Shown: one piece after another, positions 7,048 through 14,617 of the stretch
How the letters are laid out: each line of letters starts with the position of its first letter
Numbering within the stretch: position 1 is the first letter of the stretch
Source: JAHDWY01 sp964632865
GTDB taxonomy: Bacteria; Hydrogenedentota; Hydrogenedentia; Hydrogenedentales; SLHB01
NCBI GenBank assembly: GCA_964632865.1
Contig: CAZWDH010000175.1
Location: forward strand, 1-14,863
DNA length: 14,863 nucleotides
Reading direction: 5' to 3'
The notes under the pieces: model-generated
Database searches by the model: none
Told to the model about the DNA's origin: nothing
Seen by the model: only the letters and a program-made list of their open reading frames with translations
Translations under genes and position numbers: made by a program

Positions 7048-9911
7048 ACGAACGCGACTACGAACTGCTCTCGCGCAGCCTCGACGGACTGCTCGGTGCG
7101 AACGAGTCTGCCGCGTTCGCCCAACGGCTCATGGACGACCCGGAACTCGGCGCGACGAAGATCCTCTGGGAGGAAATCGACATGGCCGCTCGCGATGCGT
7201 ATCCGAAGACCACGTACAAACGGCCAGACCTGCCCTCAAGCCAAACTCCGCGTTGGTTCCGCGTGGCCGCCGCCGCGCTGATTGCCGTCGCGCTGGGAGG
7301 CCTGACCTGGGCAGCCATCCACTACTTCCGCGCGGAGGAGCCGGACGTACCGGCGCAGGATAGAGGACCAAGCGCGAGCCTGCCGGATGAAGTCGAAGAC
7401 GCAGCGTCAACGGCTCCGGCAGTGGAAGCCGACATGCCGCATCCAATGAGCGGCCAATTGCATGTTCCGCCGTCGGCTGCGGGAGTTCTTGTAACAGGAA
7501 CCGTTATCGACATGCGTGGAATTCCGATCGGCGATGCCGAGGTAATTGCGCGAGCGCGGGAAAGCCTTCCGATGCGTCCGGAACAGGACGTCGCCTCTAC
7601 GCGAACATTGGCCAACGGGACCTTTGAATTGCCGTATGTTCCGAGCATGAGCCAGTTGCTGGTCAAGGCGCCGGGGTATGGAATGGCATTGGCGAATCTC
7701 GATCAGGGATTCAGCGATGGGCCCTACCCCCTGCGAATCCAACTTTGCCGCGCGGTTCCGGTGACAGGATTCGTACAAACGGCCGATGGAGTACCACTCG
7801 CAGGTGCCATTCTATCTTCGAACGACGTTGTACGCTTCGGCGATCATGCCACGCCGGTTCGAACGGGCCCGGAGGGGAATTTTGATTTGCCCCTGGGCGG
7901 GGGATCGCTTTGGGTGACTTACAAAGGATACTGCGGGTACGCCCTGGGCACGCATGCACCGGGTATCGTGTTCACGGCCCGCCTGAACCCCGCTGCAACG
8001 GTTCGGGCGCGCGTCATGCAGAATGGCAGTCCGGTGGCGAATGGCCTCGTTTGGCCATATGAGCAAACTCCGATTTCCCGGACGCGTACCACCGACGTAG
8101 ACGGCTTTGTGACCCTTTCGGGTTTGGAGCCAACAAGGTCGTACAGATTCTTCGCATCCGATGGGACCGGAAACTCCACCGGACTGACACTCGGTCCTGA
8201 CGATTTGCAGTCGGGAACCGTTGTCAATCAACTGATCGAACTGCCGGCGCGAGAATCGGGCACACTCGAAGGCGTGGTCGAGGACCCGAATGGCAGAGGC
8301 GTGCCCGGCGCGTACGTGATGGCGGCGCAAGGTAAGGAACGGCAGTTCTCCGCAATGACCGACGAGAGTGGACGCTACCGATTGCCGTTGCGCAAGGGCC
8401 GCTACATGGTTTCGGCAAGCATACCTCCTTCCCGCGGCCTCGCCATAGATGGCAAAGGCGGGCAGTACGTCGACGTGGAAGATTCTGGTGCTTCGGTTGT
8501 GCATTTTGCGGCGGAGGCCCTCCCTCCGGCAGTAGTCGATCTGCGCGATATCGAAGGAGAACCGGTGGACCGGGTGGAGGTTTGCGTCTCGGGAACCGAA
8601 GGATGGATGGCGGTTTCCATCCTTGATTTGCCGGGCGGGCATTTCCGGACGTTCACGCCCCGTCGCTCCTATCATTTCCTGGACCCCGAATCTGGCAACG
8701 TGGGATGGTGGGCCGGAGGAAATGACCAATACCTGTCCTTGAGGCTCGATATACCGACGGGCGATGTCACGGGAATCGCGGTCGATGCCGCCGGCGATCC
8801 GCTTCCCGACATCGTGATCCGTGCGAACGTCGATTTTCAACGCGGCTCCCGGATGCCCGAGTGGCCGCCGCTTGTGGCGCAGACCGATACTGCAGGCCAT
8901 TTCGTGTTTCGTCGCGTCCCTCAGGTGAATAACGTGGCTCTTGCCATACAGGTGCCGGGCTATCAGCTGCTGGACAACGTCCGCAAACGCGCAGTCGCGC
9001 CCGGAGATGAGGACGCCGTTATGAAACTCGCCCTCGTACCCGCCAACACCCGCGTATCTGGCCGGCTCATGTACGCCGACCGGACTCCTGCCGAGGGATT
9101 CTCTGTTCGTGCCACCATGGGTCCCGAGTCGTGGGGTTACGCCACGTCCGAAACAGACGGTTATTTCCAACTCTACGTCGCGGCGGGAGACTACCTGTTG
9201 AAAGCCGCAGGCCCCGACGCCAACACGGCCGCGATCATGAATGTCAGCGCCCCGGTTTTGGACATCGAGTGGGTGCTTCCGGTCCCCTCGCCCCGGCAAT
9301 TGGAGAACACGGGGGAACCCACTGGCCCAGGCCATGCGGCCGCAACGGAAGTGCTCGCCGCGTTAAGCGACCTATTCGCATCCTTCGCCTCCGATGCGCA
9401 GGGCAGCCGGTACCCAGGGCTTGTCCAACGATACGGGACGTTCATGCCGGATTTCTCGGAGGTCCGCAATATCACCGGGCTGACGGGCGATGAACTGAAC
9501 CGGTTGCTCGGCTCCTACGGCGGCGAAGTCTGCTACCTGGGCCATCTCGTACCGGACGAGCCCACTGCGATGGCGTTCCTGGATGCGTACGAAGCGTACG
9601 GGCCGGAAGGGGTCGCCGGTCAGGATATCAATACGAGCGAAGAGGCCCAACAGGAAGGGCTCCCCCGGGTGTTTCAGCTCCGCGAAGGGATCGAACGATT
9701 CCTGATTACGGACATCAACGACCCGAATGCCGGTGGCAAGGCGCGAAGCGAGGTTCCCGTCATGTGGGAGTTGCCGGGCAACCATGAGGAAAGCGGCGGC
9801 TGGGTCGTCTACATGGATGGCCACACGGAATGGCTGCCGTACCCCGGTCCCTTCCCCATGAGCGAGGCCTTCGTCACACGCGTCCGCGAAATTGGTGGCG
9901 TGACCGAATAG
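7044..9911 (+). CDS. Giant anti-sigma/surface-repeat fusion protein
   Basis: The 955-residue protein begins at ATG 7044, overlapping the sigma-factor stop. Residues 1-70 resemble the cytoplasmic part of anti-sigma factors (LLSRSLDGLLGANESAAF, then a DDPEL segment), without a zinc-binding HxxxCxxC. A single membrane segment lies at about 73-92. Outside it, about 147-730, are roughly six or seven beta-sandwich repeats of the carboxypeptidase-regulatory type, each with a G-x-V start, a G-x-P-x-x-x-A/V middle and a later DG/ESGR-F/Y turn. The C-terminal part (about 770-955) ends with NHEESGGWVVYMDGH (913-927). This resembles the H-X9-DG motif of pseudopilin-like proteins, but has ten residues between H914 and D925. 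I infer an inner-membrane anti-sigma factor with a large sensing or adhesive exterior. Partner binding is not proven. Confidence 0.85.
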   Translation: MNERDYELLSRSLDGLLGANESAAFAQRLMDDPELGATKILWEEIDMAARDAYPKTTYKRPDLPSSQTPRWFRVAAAALIAVALGGLTWAAIHYFRAEEPDVPAQDRGPSASLPDEVEDAASTAPAVEADMPHPMSGQLHVPPSAAGVLVTGTVIDMRGIPIGDAEVIARARESLPMRPEQDVASTRTLANGTFELPYVPSMSQLLVKAPGYGMALANLDQGFSDGPYPLRIQLCRAVPVTGFVQTADGVPLAGAILSSNDVVRFGDHATPVRTGPEGNFDLPLGGGSLWVTYKGYCGYALGTHAPGIVFTARLNPAATVRARVMQNGSPVANGLVWPYEQTPISRTRTTDVDGFVTLSGLEPTRSYRFFASDGTGNSTGLTLGPDDLQSGTVVNQLIELPARESGTLEGVVEDPNGRGVPGAYVMAAQGKERQFSAMTDESGRYRLPLRKGRYMVSASIPPSRGLAIDGKGGQYVDVEDSGASVVHFAAEALPPAVVDLRDIEGEPVDRVEVCVSGTEGWMAVSILDLPGGHFRTFTPRRSYHFLDPESGNVGWWAGGNDQYLSLRLDIPTGDVTGIAVDAAGDPLPDIVIRANVDFQRGSRMPEWPPLVAQTDTAGHFVFRRVPQVNNVALAIQVPGYQLLDNVRKRAVAPGDEDAVMKLALVPANTRVSGRLMYADRTPAEGFSVRATMGPESWGYATSETDGYFQLYVAAGDYLLKAAGPDANTAAIMNVSAPVLDIEWVLPVPSPRQLENTGEPTGPGHAAATEVLAALSDLFASFASDAQGSRYPGLVQRYGTFMPDFSEVRNITGLTGDELNRLLGSYGGEVCYLGHLVPDEPTAMAFLDAYEAYGPEGVAGQDINTSEEAQQEGLPRVFQLREGIERFLITDINDPNAGGKARSEVPVMWELPGNHEESGGWVVYMDGHTEWLPYPGPFPMSEAFVTRVREIGGVTE

Positions 9912-9932
9912 ACCCGCTTGCGATTCTCGTCA

Positions 9933-10466
9933 CTACGGCGCCTCGTTGGGGTCGTCGGAGGGCACATATTCCGGCGCAGGACCCGCGTAGTCGAGGCTGG
10001 GCGTGCCGTCTGGGGCGACGCGGAGGGTGGCACGGGGGGTGCCTTCCGCATCGCAGAGAAACAGCTTCGGATCGCCGTCGACGCTCAAGCCGAATCCGGC
10101 CCGGCCTCGTTCGTTCTGGTCGAGGAAGTGGAAGAACGGTTGTCCTTCCGGCGTGACCAGCAGATTCACCCGCGCGCGTTCTTCCTGGTCCAGGATGAAG
10201 ATGTTCCCGCCGCCCGCCGGATTTACTGCCAGCCGGAGACTCGGCGTCCCTTCTTTGCCGTAGAGCGTCAGGCCCGGACTGCCGTTGTGCTGCGGGCCAA
10301 GCACCGCCAACACGTTGCCGGACGCATCCACCAGTTCAAAACGCTCACCACGGACGACGCCGTCTTGGGCGGACACGGCCTGCCCCGTCGTCACCAAGAA
10401 GGATCCGGCGAACACCAACCCGGCAAGACACAAGGCACCAACACCGAACTCTGCAACCTTAACCAT
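9933..10466 (-). CDS. Exported protein with short Gly/Asp-rich beta repeats
   Basis: I do not recognise a named family. The 177-residue protein has a hydrophobic N-terminal segment (about 8-27) ending in a possible AVSA|Q cleavage site, so it is probably exported or anchored. The remainder is a chain of about 20-30-residue units of the type DxxGxxR-x-x-L-x-V-x-x-DGxPxLxLxD, e.g. LDQNERGRAGFGLSVDGDP, suggesting a beta-solenoid or stacked hairpins. The frame is open to 10613. I place the start at ATG 10466 because GGGAG lies 9 nt upstream; the ATG at 10475 abuts that site, and the longer version would overlap the upstream phosphatase gene. It lies 47 bp downstream of the PhoD-like gene on the same strand and converges with the anti-sigma fusion, 21 bp away. 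Confidence 0.72.
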   Translation of the reverse strand: MVKVAEFGVGALCLAGLVFAGSFLVTTGQAVSAQDGVVRGERFELVDASGNVLAVLGPQHNGSPGLTLYGKEGTPSLRLAVNPAGGGNIFILDQEERARVNLLVTPEGQPFFHFLDQNERGRAGFGLSVDGDPKLFLCDAEGTPRATLRVAPDGTPSLDYAGPAPEYVPSDDPNEAP

Positions 10467-10480
10467 TCCCAGCATCTCCC

Positions 10481-10495
10481 GAGCGTGACACGCTC
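10481..10495. promoter_or_regulatory. 15-bp perfect inverted repeat upstream of the exported repeat protein
   Basis: GAGCGTG-A-CACGCTC is symmetrical around 10488 and lies 15-29 nt before the chosen start of the 9933-10466 gene, within its 47-bp intergenic region. It could be an operator, or a small stem (GAGCG with CGCTC, 5-nt loop) next to the ribosome site. No T-run follows it on either strand, so a terminator is unlikely. Confidence 0.35.
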
Positions 10496-10513
10496 TCCAT
10501 TCGCCCTTGGCAC

Positions 10514-12919
10514 CTAATACTCCACCGACCCGTCCTTCAGATGCACTGTCACCGGCCAATCCGGGTATTGCTCGGCGCCAGGTTTCGAGGGATCGACCCA
10601 GCGGGGCCAGCATTCAATGCGGACGCTTTGATCCGGCTTATTGATGCGGACAATCCCGTAGCCGGGTGCGCGGTTATACAGGTCGGCGGGTTCGATACCG
10701 GCGTCCAGCGGGTTGGCCGCGGCGAGGATGGTCATGTAGTTGCCGAAAGCGTCTTTGAACTCCCCCGTGTAGGGTGGACGATTCTCGTCCCGGTTCTTCC
10801 CTTCCATCGGCGGATACCAGCGCCGCGGCCAGGTGTTTCCGATGGCGGGCACGCAGAACGCGTAGCCCGCGTCGTTCCAGTCATCGACGCCGTAGCGCAC
10901 GACGATGCCGAGGTGTTGGTCGCCGCAGAGATGGAACGCGTTGGCCTTGCGCAAGGCGCGCACGGCGGCGTTGCGGCCGGTTTGGGGCCAGCCGTTCGAG
11001 TCGGCGTCGGCGATGAACTTGTACTCATCGGAGAGACGATCGCGCGGCACGGGCGGCAGGCCCGGCGTGCCCTTGTCGGAATCGAAATCGCGCGGCAGAG
11101 TCGACACGTTGTTAAACACCGTCTGCGACAACGCCACCTTGACGTCGCCCTCGCTTGAGCTCGCCCAGTCATCCAGGAATTTCAGTTGCCGCTCGCCGAG
11201 TAGCACCGCGCCTTCCACGTCAGCCTGTGTCGCGGGATCGAAGTCGGGATTGTGGAAGAACCCGTTGACCACGTCGCCCTCGGGAATCATTGCGGTTGGC
11301 GACGACTTGAACTTGCGGTCTTCGAGAATTGCGAAATTGATTCCGCCATACACGAGGTCCGTAAAGTAGACCGTGATCCCCTGTTCGACGGGCGCGGGGT
11401 CGACGGGATCGGGCAAATGACTCACCTGCGTGCGCTGCACCATATTGACAAAACGCGGGGGCATGGTGAATCCGCCGTCGTCCTGCTTGTCCGCGTGGCG
11501 CCCGCCAGCGCCCCAGATGTTGCCGTGGTACACGTCGTGGTCGTCGGGTATCGCCACGCTCGGCACATCGCGCGCCAGGTCGCCGAATACCCAGTACCAG
11601 CGGTACCACTTATCCAAATAGTCGAGGATGGCCTTCTCGATGGGTTCACGCTGCGCGCCCGTGTAATCGCTTTCGTAGATCTGGTCGCCGGAGAAGAAGA
11701 GGAAATCGGGCTTGTGGTGTTTCGTCGCGGCAACGAGTTCGTTATGAGGAAACCAGATCGCGCTGTTATTGAAAGCCATCGGCGTGCCTGTGTAAATCTT
11801 GTGGCCTGTGAAGGCCGCCACCGTGATCTCATCGCGGTCAACGGGGTCTTTGCGGATCGTGCCCTCCCACGTGTGCGTCTCGGAGGTGTCCGAGCCGGTC
11901 TTTAGCTCATAGACCACCCGATAAGGCACATCGCGGTCGGCGTTCCAATTCTCGACGCGAAACGGCGCGGTGTAGCTGTCTTCGGTGATGCGCGTTTCGT
12001 CCGCCACCGTCCAAGCGCCGTCGGCATTCCGGATCTCCAACGTCGCATTCTGCGTGTCGTCCGCGCCGATGGGCGGAAACTGCGCCGTCAGCTTGAGCGT
12101 GCCGCGACTGAGCGTGTGCAGCGTTCCCAGAATGGGTCCGTTGGCGCGCTCCGGGATACCGGTGATGCTGCTGCCTGATGCCGTCCAGTCGTCAAACCAG
12201 AAACCCGTTCCGCCATTCGACGCCAGCGCCAGGCTGCCCACTACCAAATCCGGATCGACTTTGGAAAGCCTCACATGACTCAAGGGGGAATTGCTCTCGG
12301 CGTCCGACGCAGTAAGGGTCAGATGATACGTGCCGTCACGCCATTCACACGTCATGTCCAGACGTACCGGCCGCTCCCAGGTTTCCGCGAACCCCTCACC
12401 TGCGTTAATTCTCGTCGGCAGCCGTGGACGCCCCTCCGTCGTGTTGTCGCAGAAGAATGCTTTTCCCGTCGCGTCAATGGCTGCGACCAAACCGCCATCT
12501 GCACCCGTCCAATGGTGCGTGAGCGCAGTCAGCCGGTAGTCCACATCGTGTCCGCCCGCGCCAATGAGAAAACCCGCCCACGCGTCGACGTTGCGCTCGC
12601 CGCCGGGCTTCATGGGCGCAATCAACACGGTCATCGAAAACCCGCCATCGCCGCTGCCAATCGAGTGCGTCAACGAATGAACCACGCGCAAGGGCTTGTT
12701 CTTCGCGGACTCGACGCATTCGAGCCGCCCGTCCTGCACGCGCCAGTCCTGCAGCCGGTTCGCCCAGAACTCCGGGCCAATCCACACCCGATTGGGCACG
12801 CCATCCCAGTTCGCGGACCAGTCGCTCGCAAGAGCTGAACCGCCGGCAACGGGCATGATGAAGAGGATTACGAGCAGCAACAGCCGCGACAGGGATTCGA
12901 TACGAATGGGTTGCAACAC
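10514..12919 (-). CDS. Secreted PhoD-like metallophosphatase (alkaline phosphatase D family)
   Basis: PhoD-type enzymes are metal-dependent phosphomono- or diesterases acting outside the cytoplasm. This 801-residue protein shows the family's metal-site motifs in order: SGDQIYE with D412, PDDHDVYHGN (D459, D460, H461, D462) and GDQHLG (D667, H669). The start is GTG 12919, preceded by a full AGGAGG (12934-12929) at 9 nt. It gives a signal peptide, MLQPIRIESLSRLLLLVILF, ending near GSALA. The frame is open to 13072, but the extra 51 codons lack export or family features. About 200 residues after the signal peptide (WDGVPNRVWIG onward) look like a separate beta-sandwich, perhaps concanavalin-like. 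A second beta region precedes the catalytic domain. The substrate cannot be named from sequence alone. The next gene downstream may share the transcript. Confidence 0.9.
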   Translation of the reverse strand: MLQPIRIESLSRLLLLVILFIMPVAGGSALASDWSANWDGVPNRVWIGPEFWANRLQDWRVQDGRLECVESAKNKPLRVVHSLTHSIGSGDGGFSMTVLIAPMKPGGERNVDAWAGFLIGAGGHDVDYRLTALTHHWTGADGGLVAAIDATGKAFFCDNTTEGRPRLPTRINAGEGFAETWERPVRLDMTCEWRDGTYHLTLTASDAESNSPLSHVRLSKVDPDLVVGSLALASNGGTGFWFDDWTASGSSITGIPERANGPILGTLHTLSRGTLKLTAQFPPIGADDTQNATLEIRNADGAWTVADETRITEDSYTAPFRVENWNADRDVPYRVVYELKTGSDTSETHTWEGTIRKDPVDRDEITVAAFTGHKIYTGTPMAFNNSAIWFPHNELVAATKHHKPDFLFFSGDQIYESDYTGAQREPIEKAILDYLDKWYRWYWVFGDLARDVPSVAIPDDHDVYHGNIWGAGGRHADKQDDGGFTMPPRFVNMVQRTQVSHLPDPVDPAPVEQGITVYFTDLVYGGINFAILEDRKFKSSPTAMIPEGDVVNGFFHNPDFDPATQADVEGAVLLGERQLKFLDDWASSSEGDVKVALSQTVFNNVSTLPRDFDSDKGTPGLPPVPRDRLSDEYKFIADADSNGWPQTGRNAAVRALRKANAFHLCGDQHLGIVVRYGVDDWNDAGYAFCVPAIGNTWPRRWYPPMEGKNRDENRPPYTGEFKDAFGNYMTILAAANPLDAGIEPADLYNRAPGYGIVRINKPDQSVRIECWPRWVDPSKPGAEQYPDWPVTVHLKDGSVEY

Positions 12920-12980
12920 GATGACGGTCCTCCTATGGGGATGGAGTTCGTTTCGTTGAAGTCTTGGAGTGAATACATCG

Positions 12981-12986
12981 AGTATA
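12981..12986 (-). promoter_or_regulatory. Possible -10 box for the PhoD-like gene
   Basis: On the minus strand TATACT matches the -10 consensus at five of six bases, about 60 nt upstream of the GTG start. I see no convincing -35 at 16-18 nt. This 182-bp divergent region must also drive the plus-strand gene at 13102, for which I found no clear promoter. Confidence 0.28.
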
Positions 12987-13101
12987 GCACGCGCCCGGAA
13001 GAGTGCGCCGCGTGCCCGAACTAGGCATCGGGCGCAATTTCCTGCTATGGTCGAGGATAGTGAGCAACGCAAACTTCAGCGTGAGCGAGAGGAGCCTTTC
13101 C

Positions 13102-14538
13102 ATGCATTCCTTTGTTCCATCCGCGATTCGAGCCGGAGTCGTTCTGTTACTCGTCGCACCGGCCTTTGCCCAACCCCTCGACATCGGTACTCGCTTGGAG
13201 CCGCTGGTAGACGACTATCTCATCGACTCCATGGCGAACGTGGAACTTCAACTTCATCATCCCATCGCCCGCGAGATTGCGTTGACCACCGATGCGCCGT
13301 GGGAAGGCAACACGAGTTGTTACGTGACCGTATTCGAGGACGGCGACCTCTTCCGCATGTACTACCGGGGTTCCGACTACAACGTGGAAACCAAGGAGCA
13401 CGGCGGCCAGCGCGCCTGCTACGCGGAAAGCACGGACGGCATTCATTGGACGAAGCCGGAACTGGGTATCGTCGAGTACAAGGGATCCAAAGCGAACAAC
13501 ATCGTCTGGGAAGGCGTTCACAACTTCGCGCCTTTCAAGGATGCGAATCCCGATTGCGCGCCGGAAGCGCAGTACAAAGCGCTGGCGACGGGGCCGGACA
13601 AAGGGCTGATTGCCTTTCAATCGCCGGACGGACTCCACTGGTCGCTCATTCGCGAAGAAGCAGTAATAACCGAAGGCGCCTTCGACTCGCAGAACCTCGC
13701 CTTTTGGGATACCGTCCGCGGCCAGTACGTGGACTTTCACCGGGGCTTCAATGAGGGTGTCCGCGCGATCATGACGGCGACCTCGCAAGACTTCATCAAC
13801 TGGACCGATCCGCAGTGGATCACGTACGCCGAGGGCACGCCGCCGGAACATTTGTACACCAACGCGACCATCGCCTACCCCCGCGCGCCACATATCTTCA
13901 TGGCCTTTCCAAAACGGTTTGTGCCCGATCGCAAACCGGTGGACCATCCCGTCACGGGCGTGTCCGATGCCGTGTTCATGACGAGCCGCGACGGCATGCA
14001 GTGGAATCGCTGGCGCGAAGCGTTTGTGCGTCCGGGCCTCCAGGACACGCGGTGGGTCAACCGCAATAACATGACCGCCTGGGGCATCCTGCGCACCAAA
14101 GGCACATTGCCCGACACGCCCGATGAATACTCGCTCTATCTGACGGAAGGCTACTACGTGGGGCCCTGCCACTACCGGCGCTTCACCATCCGGCAGGATG
14201 GATTCGTTTCCGTGAATGCATCTGCGGAAGGCGGTTCCTTTACGACTAAACCATTGACGTTTAGCGACGAACCCGAAGCGAAAGGCGCTGGCGAAGTGGA
14301 ACTGGTCATCAACTTCTCCACCTCCGCCGCGGGAACCGTCCGCGTCGAACTGCAGGACGAGTCGGGCACGCCGATCCCGGGCTACACGCTGGACGACTGC
14401 GACGAGATCTACGGAGACGCCATTGAACGCACCGTGACCTGGGGCGGCAATTCGGAACTGAAAGATCTCGCAGGCAAACCGGTGCGGCTTCACATGACGA
14501 TGAACGAAGCCGACCTCTACGCTATCCGGTTCCGGTAG
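13102..14538 (+). CDS. Secreted beta-propeller-like protein (GH32/GH43-like fold)
   Basis: The 478-residue product starts at ATG 13102 with GAGAGGAG (13087-13094) 7 nt upstream. The frame is open back to 13003, but only this start gives a clean signal peptide (1-23, ending APAFA|QP). The body has repeated motifs in which an Asp/Gly turn is followed by a Trp, e.g. AESTDGIHWTKPE, QSPDGLHWSL, TSQDFINWTDP and TSRDGMQWNRW. These are typical blade elements of five-bladed propellers in GH32/GH43-like proteins. An early LVDDYLID segment may hold the first acidic residue of such a site. A C-terminal beta-sandwich (about 380-478) follows. The gene is upstream of a sulfatase on the same strand, 79 bp away, which suggests a sulfated or complex glycan substrate. 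Enzyme activity is an inference. Confidence 0.82.
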   Translation: MHSFVPSAIRAGVVLLLVAPAFAQPLDIGTRLEPLVDDYLIDSMANVELQLHHPIAREIALTTDAPWEGNTSCYVTVFEDGDLFRMYYRGSDYNVETKEHGGQRACYAESTDGIHWTKPELGIVEYKGSKANNIVWEGVHNFAPFKDANPDCAPEAQYKALATGPDKGLIAFQSPDGLHWSLIREEAVITEGAFDSQNLAFWDTVRGQYVDFHRGFNEGVRAIMTATSQDFINWTDPQWITYAEGTPPEHLYTNATIAYPRAPHIFMAFPKRFVPDRKPVDHPVTGVSDAVFMTSRDGMQWNRWREAFVRPGLQDTRWVNRNNMTAWGILRTKGTLPDTPDEYSLYLTEGYYVGPCHYRRFTIRQDGFVSVNASAEGGSFTTKPLTFSDEPEAKGAGEVELVINFSTSAAGTVRVELQDESGTPIPGYTLDDCDEIYGDAIERTVTWGGNSELKDLAGKPVRLHMTMNEADLYAIRFR

Positions 14539-14560
14539 AGCGAAAGGGCGTTGCGGCTAC

Positions 14561-14571
14561 GGATTCGAACC
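14561..14571 (-). other. tRNA T-arm-like fragment
   Basis: On the minus strand this reads GGTTCGAATCC, a perfect T-loop core of a tRNA. The flanks do not make a full tRNA: the five-base T-stem has only two Watson-Crick and two wobble pairs, and no acceptor or anticodon arms were found. It may be a decayed tRNA 3' end, an attachment-site relic, or chance. Confidence 0.25.
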
Positions 14572-14617
14572 ACCAGGACTTTTTCGTTACGTCACCAGGG
14601 ATGAGGGAGGAATCACG

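Noticed and set aside
7812..9335. 507-codon antisense open frame
   Set aside because: It is a shadow of the anti-sigma fusion in GC-rich sequence, with no recognisable domain or ribosome site.
10467..10613. 49-codon extension of the exported repeat protein
   Set aside because: It would overlap the phosphatase gene and bury the signal segment. A ribosome site fits ATG 10466.
12956..12988. Plus-strand promoter (TTGAAG with TATAGC) for the propeller gene
   Set aside because: The spacing is 21 nt, too long for a normal sigma-70 promoter.
12920..13072. 51-codon extension of the PhoD-like gene
   Set aside because: It lacks a signal peptide at its own start, and the AGGAGG at 12934-12929 points to GTG 12919.
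13147..14493. 448-codon antisense open frame
   Set aside because: It mirrors the propeller gene. Its translation is Arg/His/Val-rich and looks like a shadow frame.
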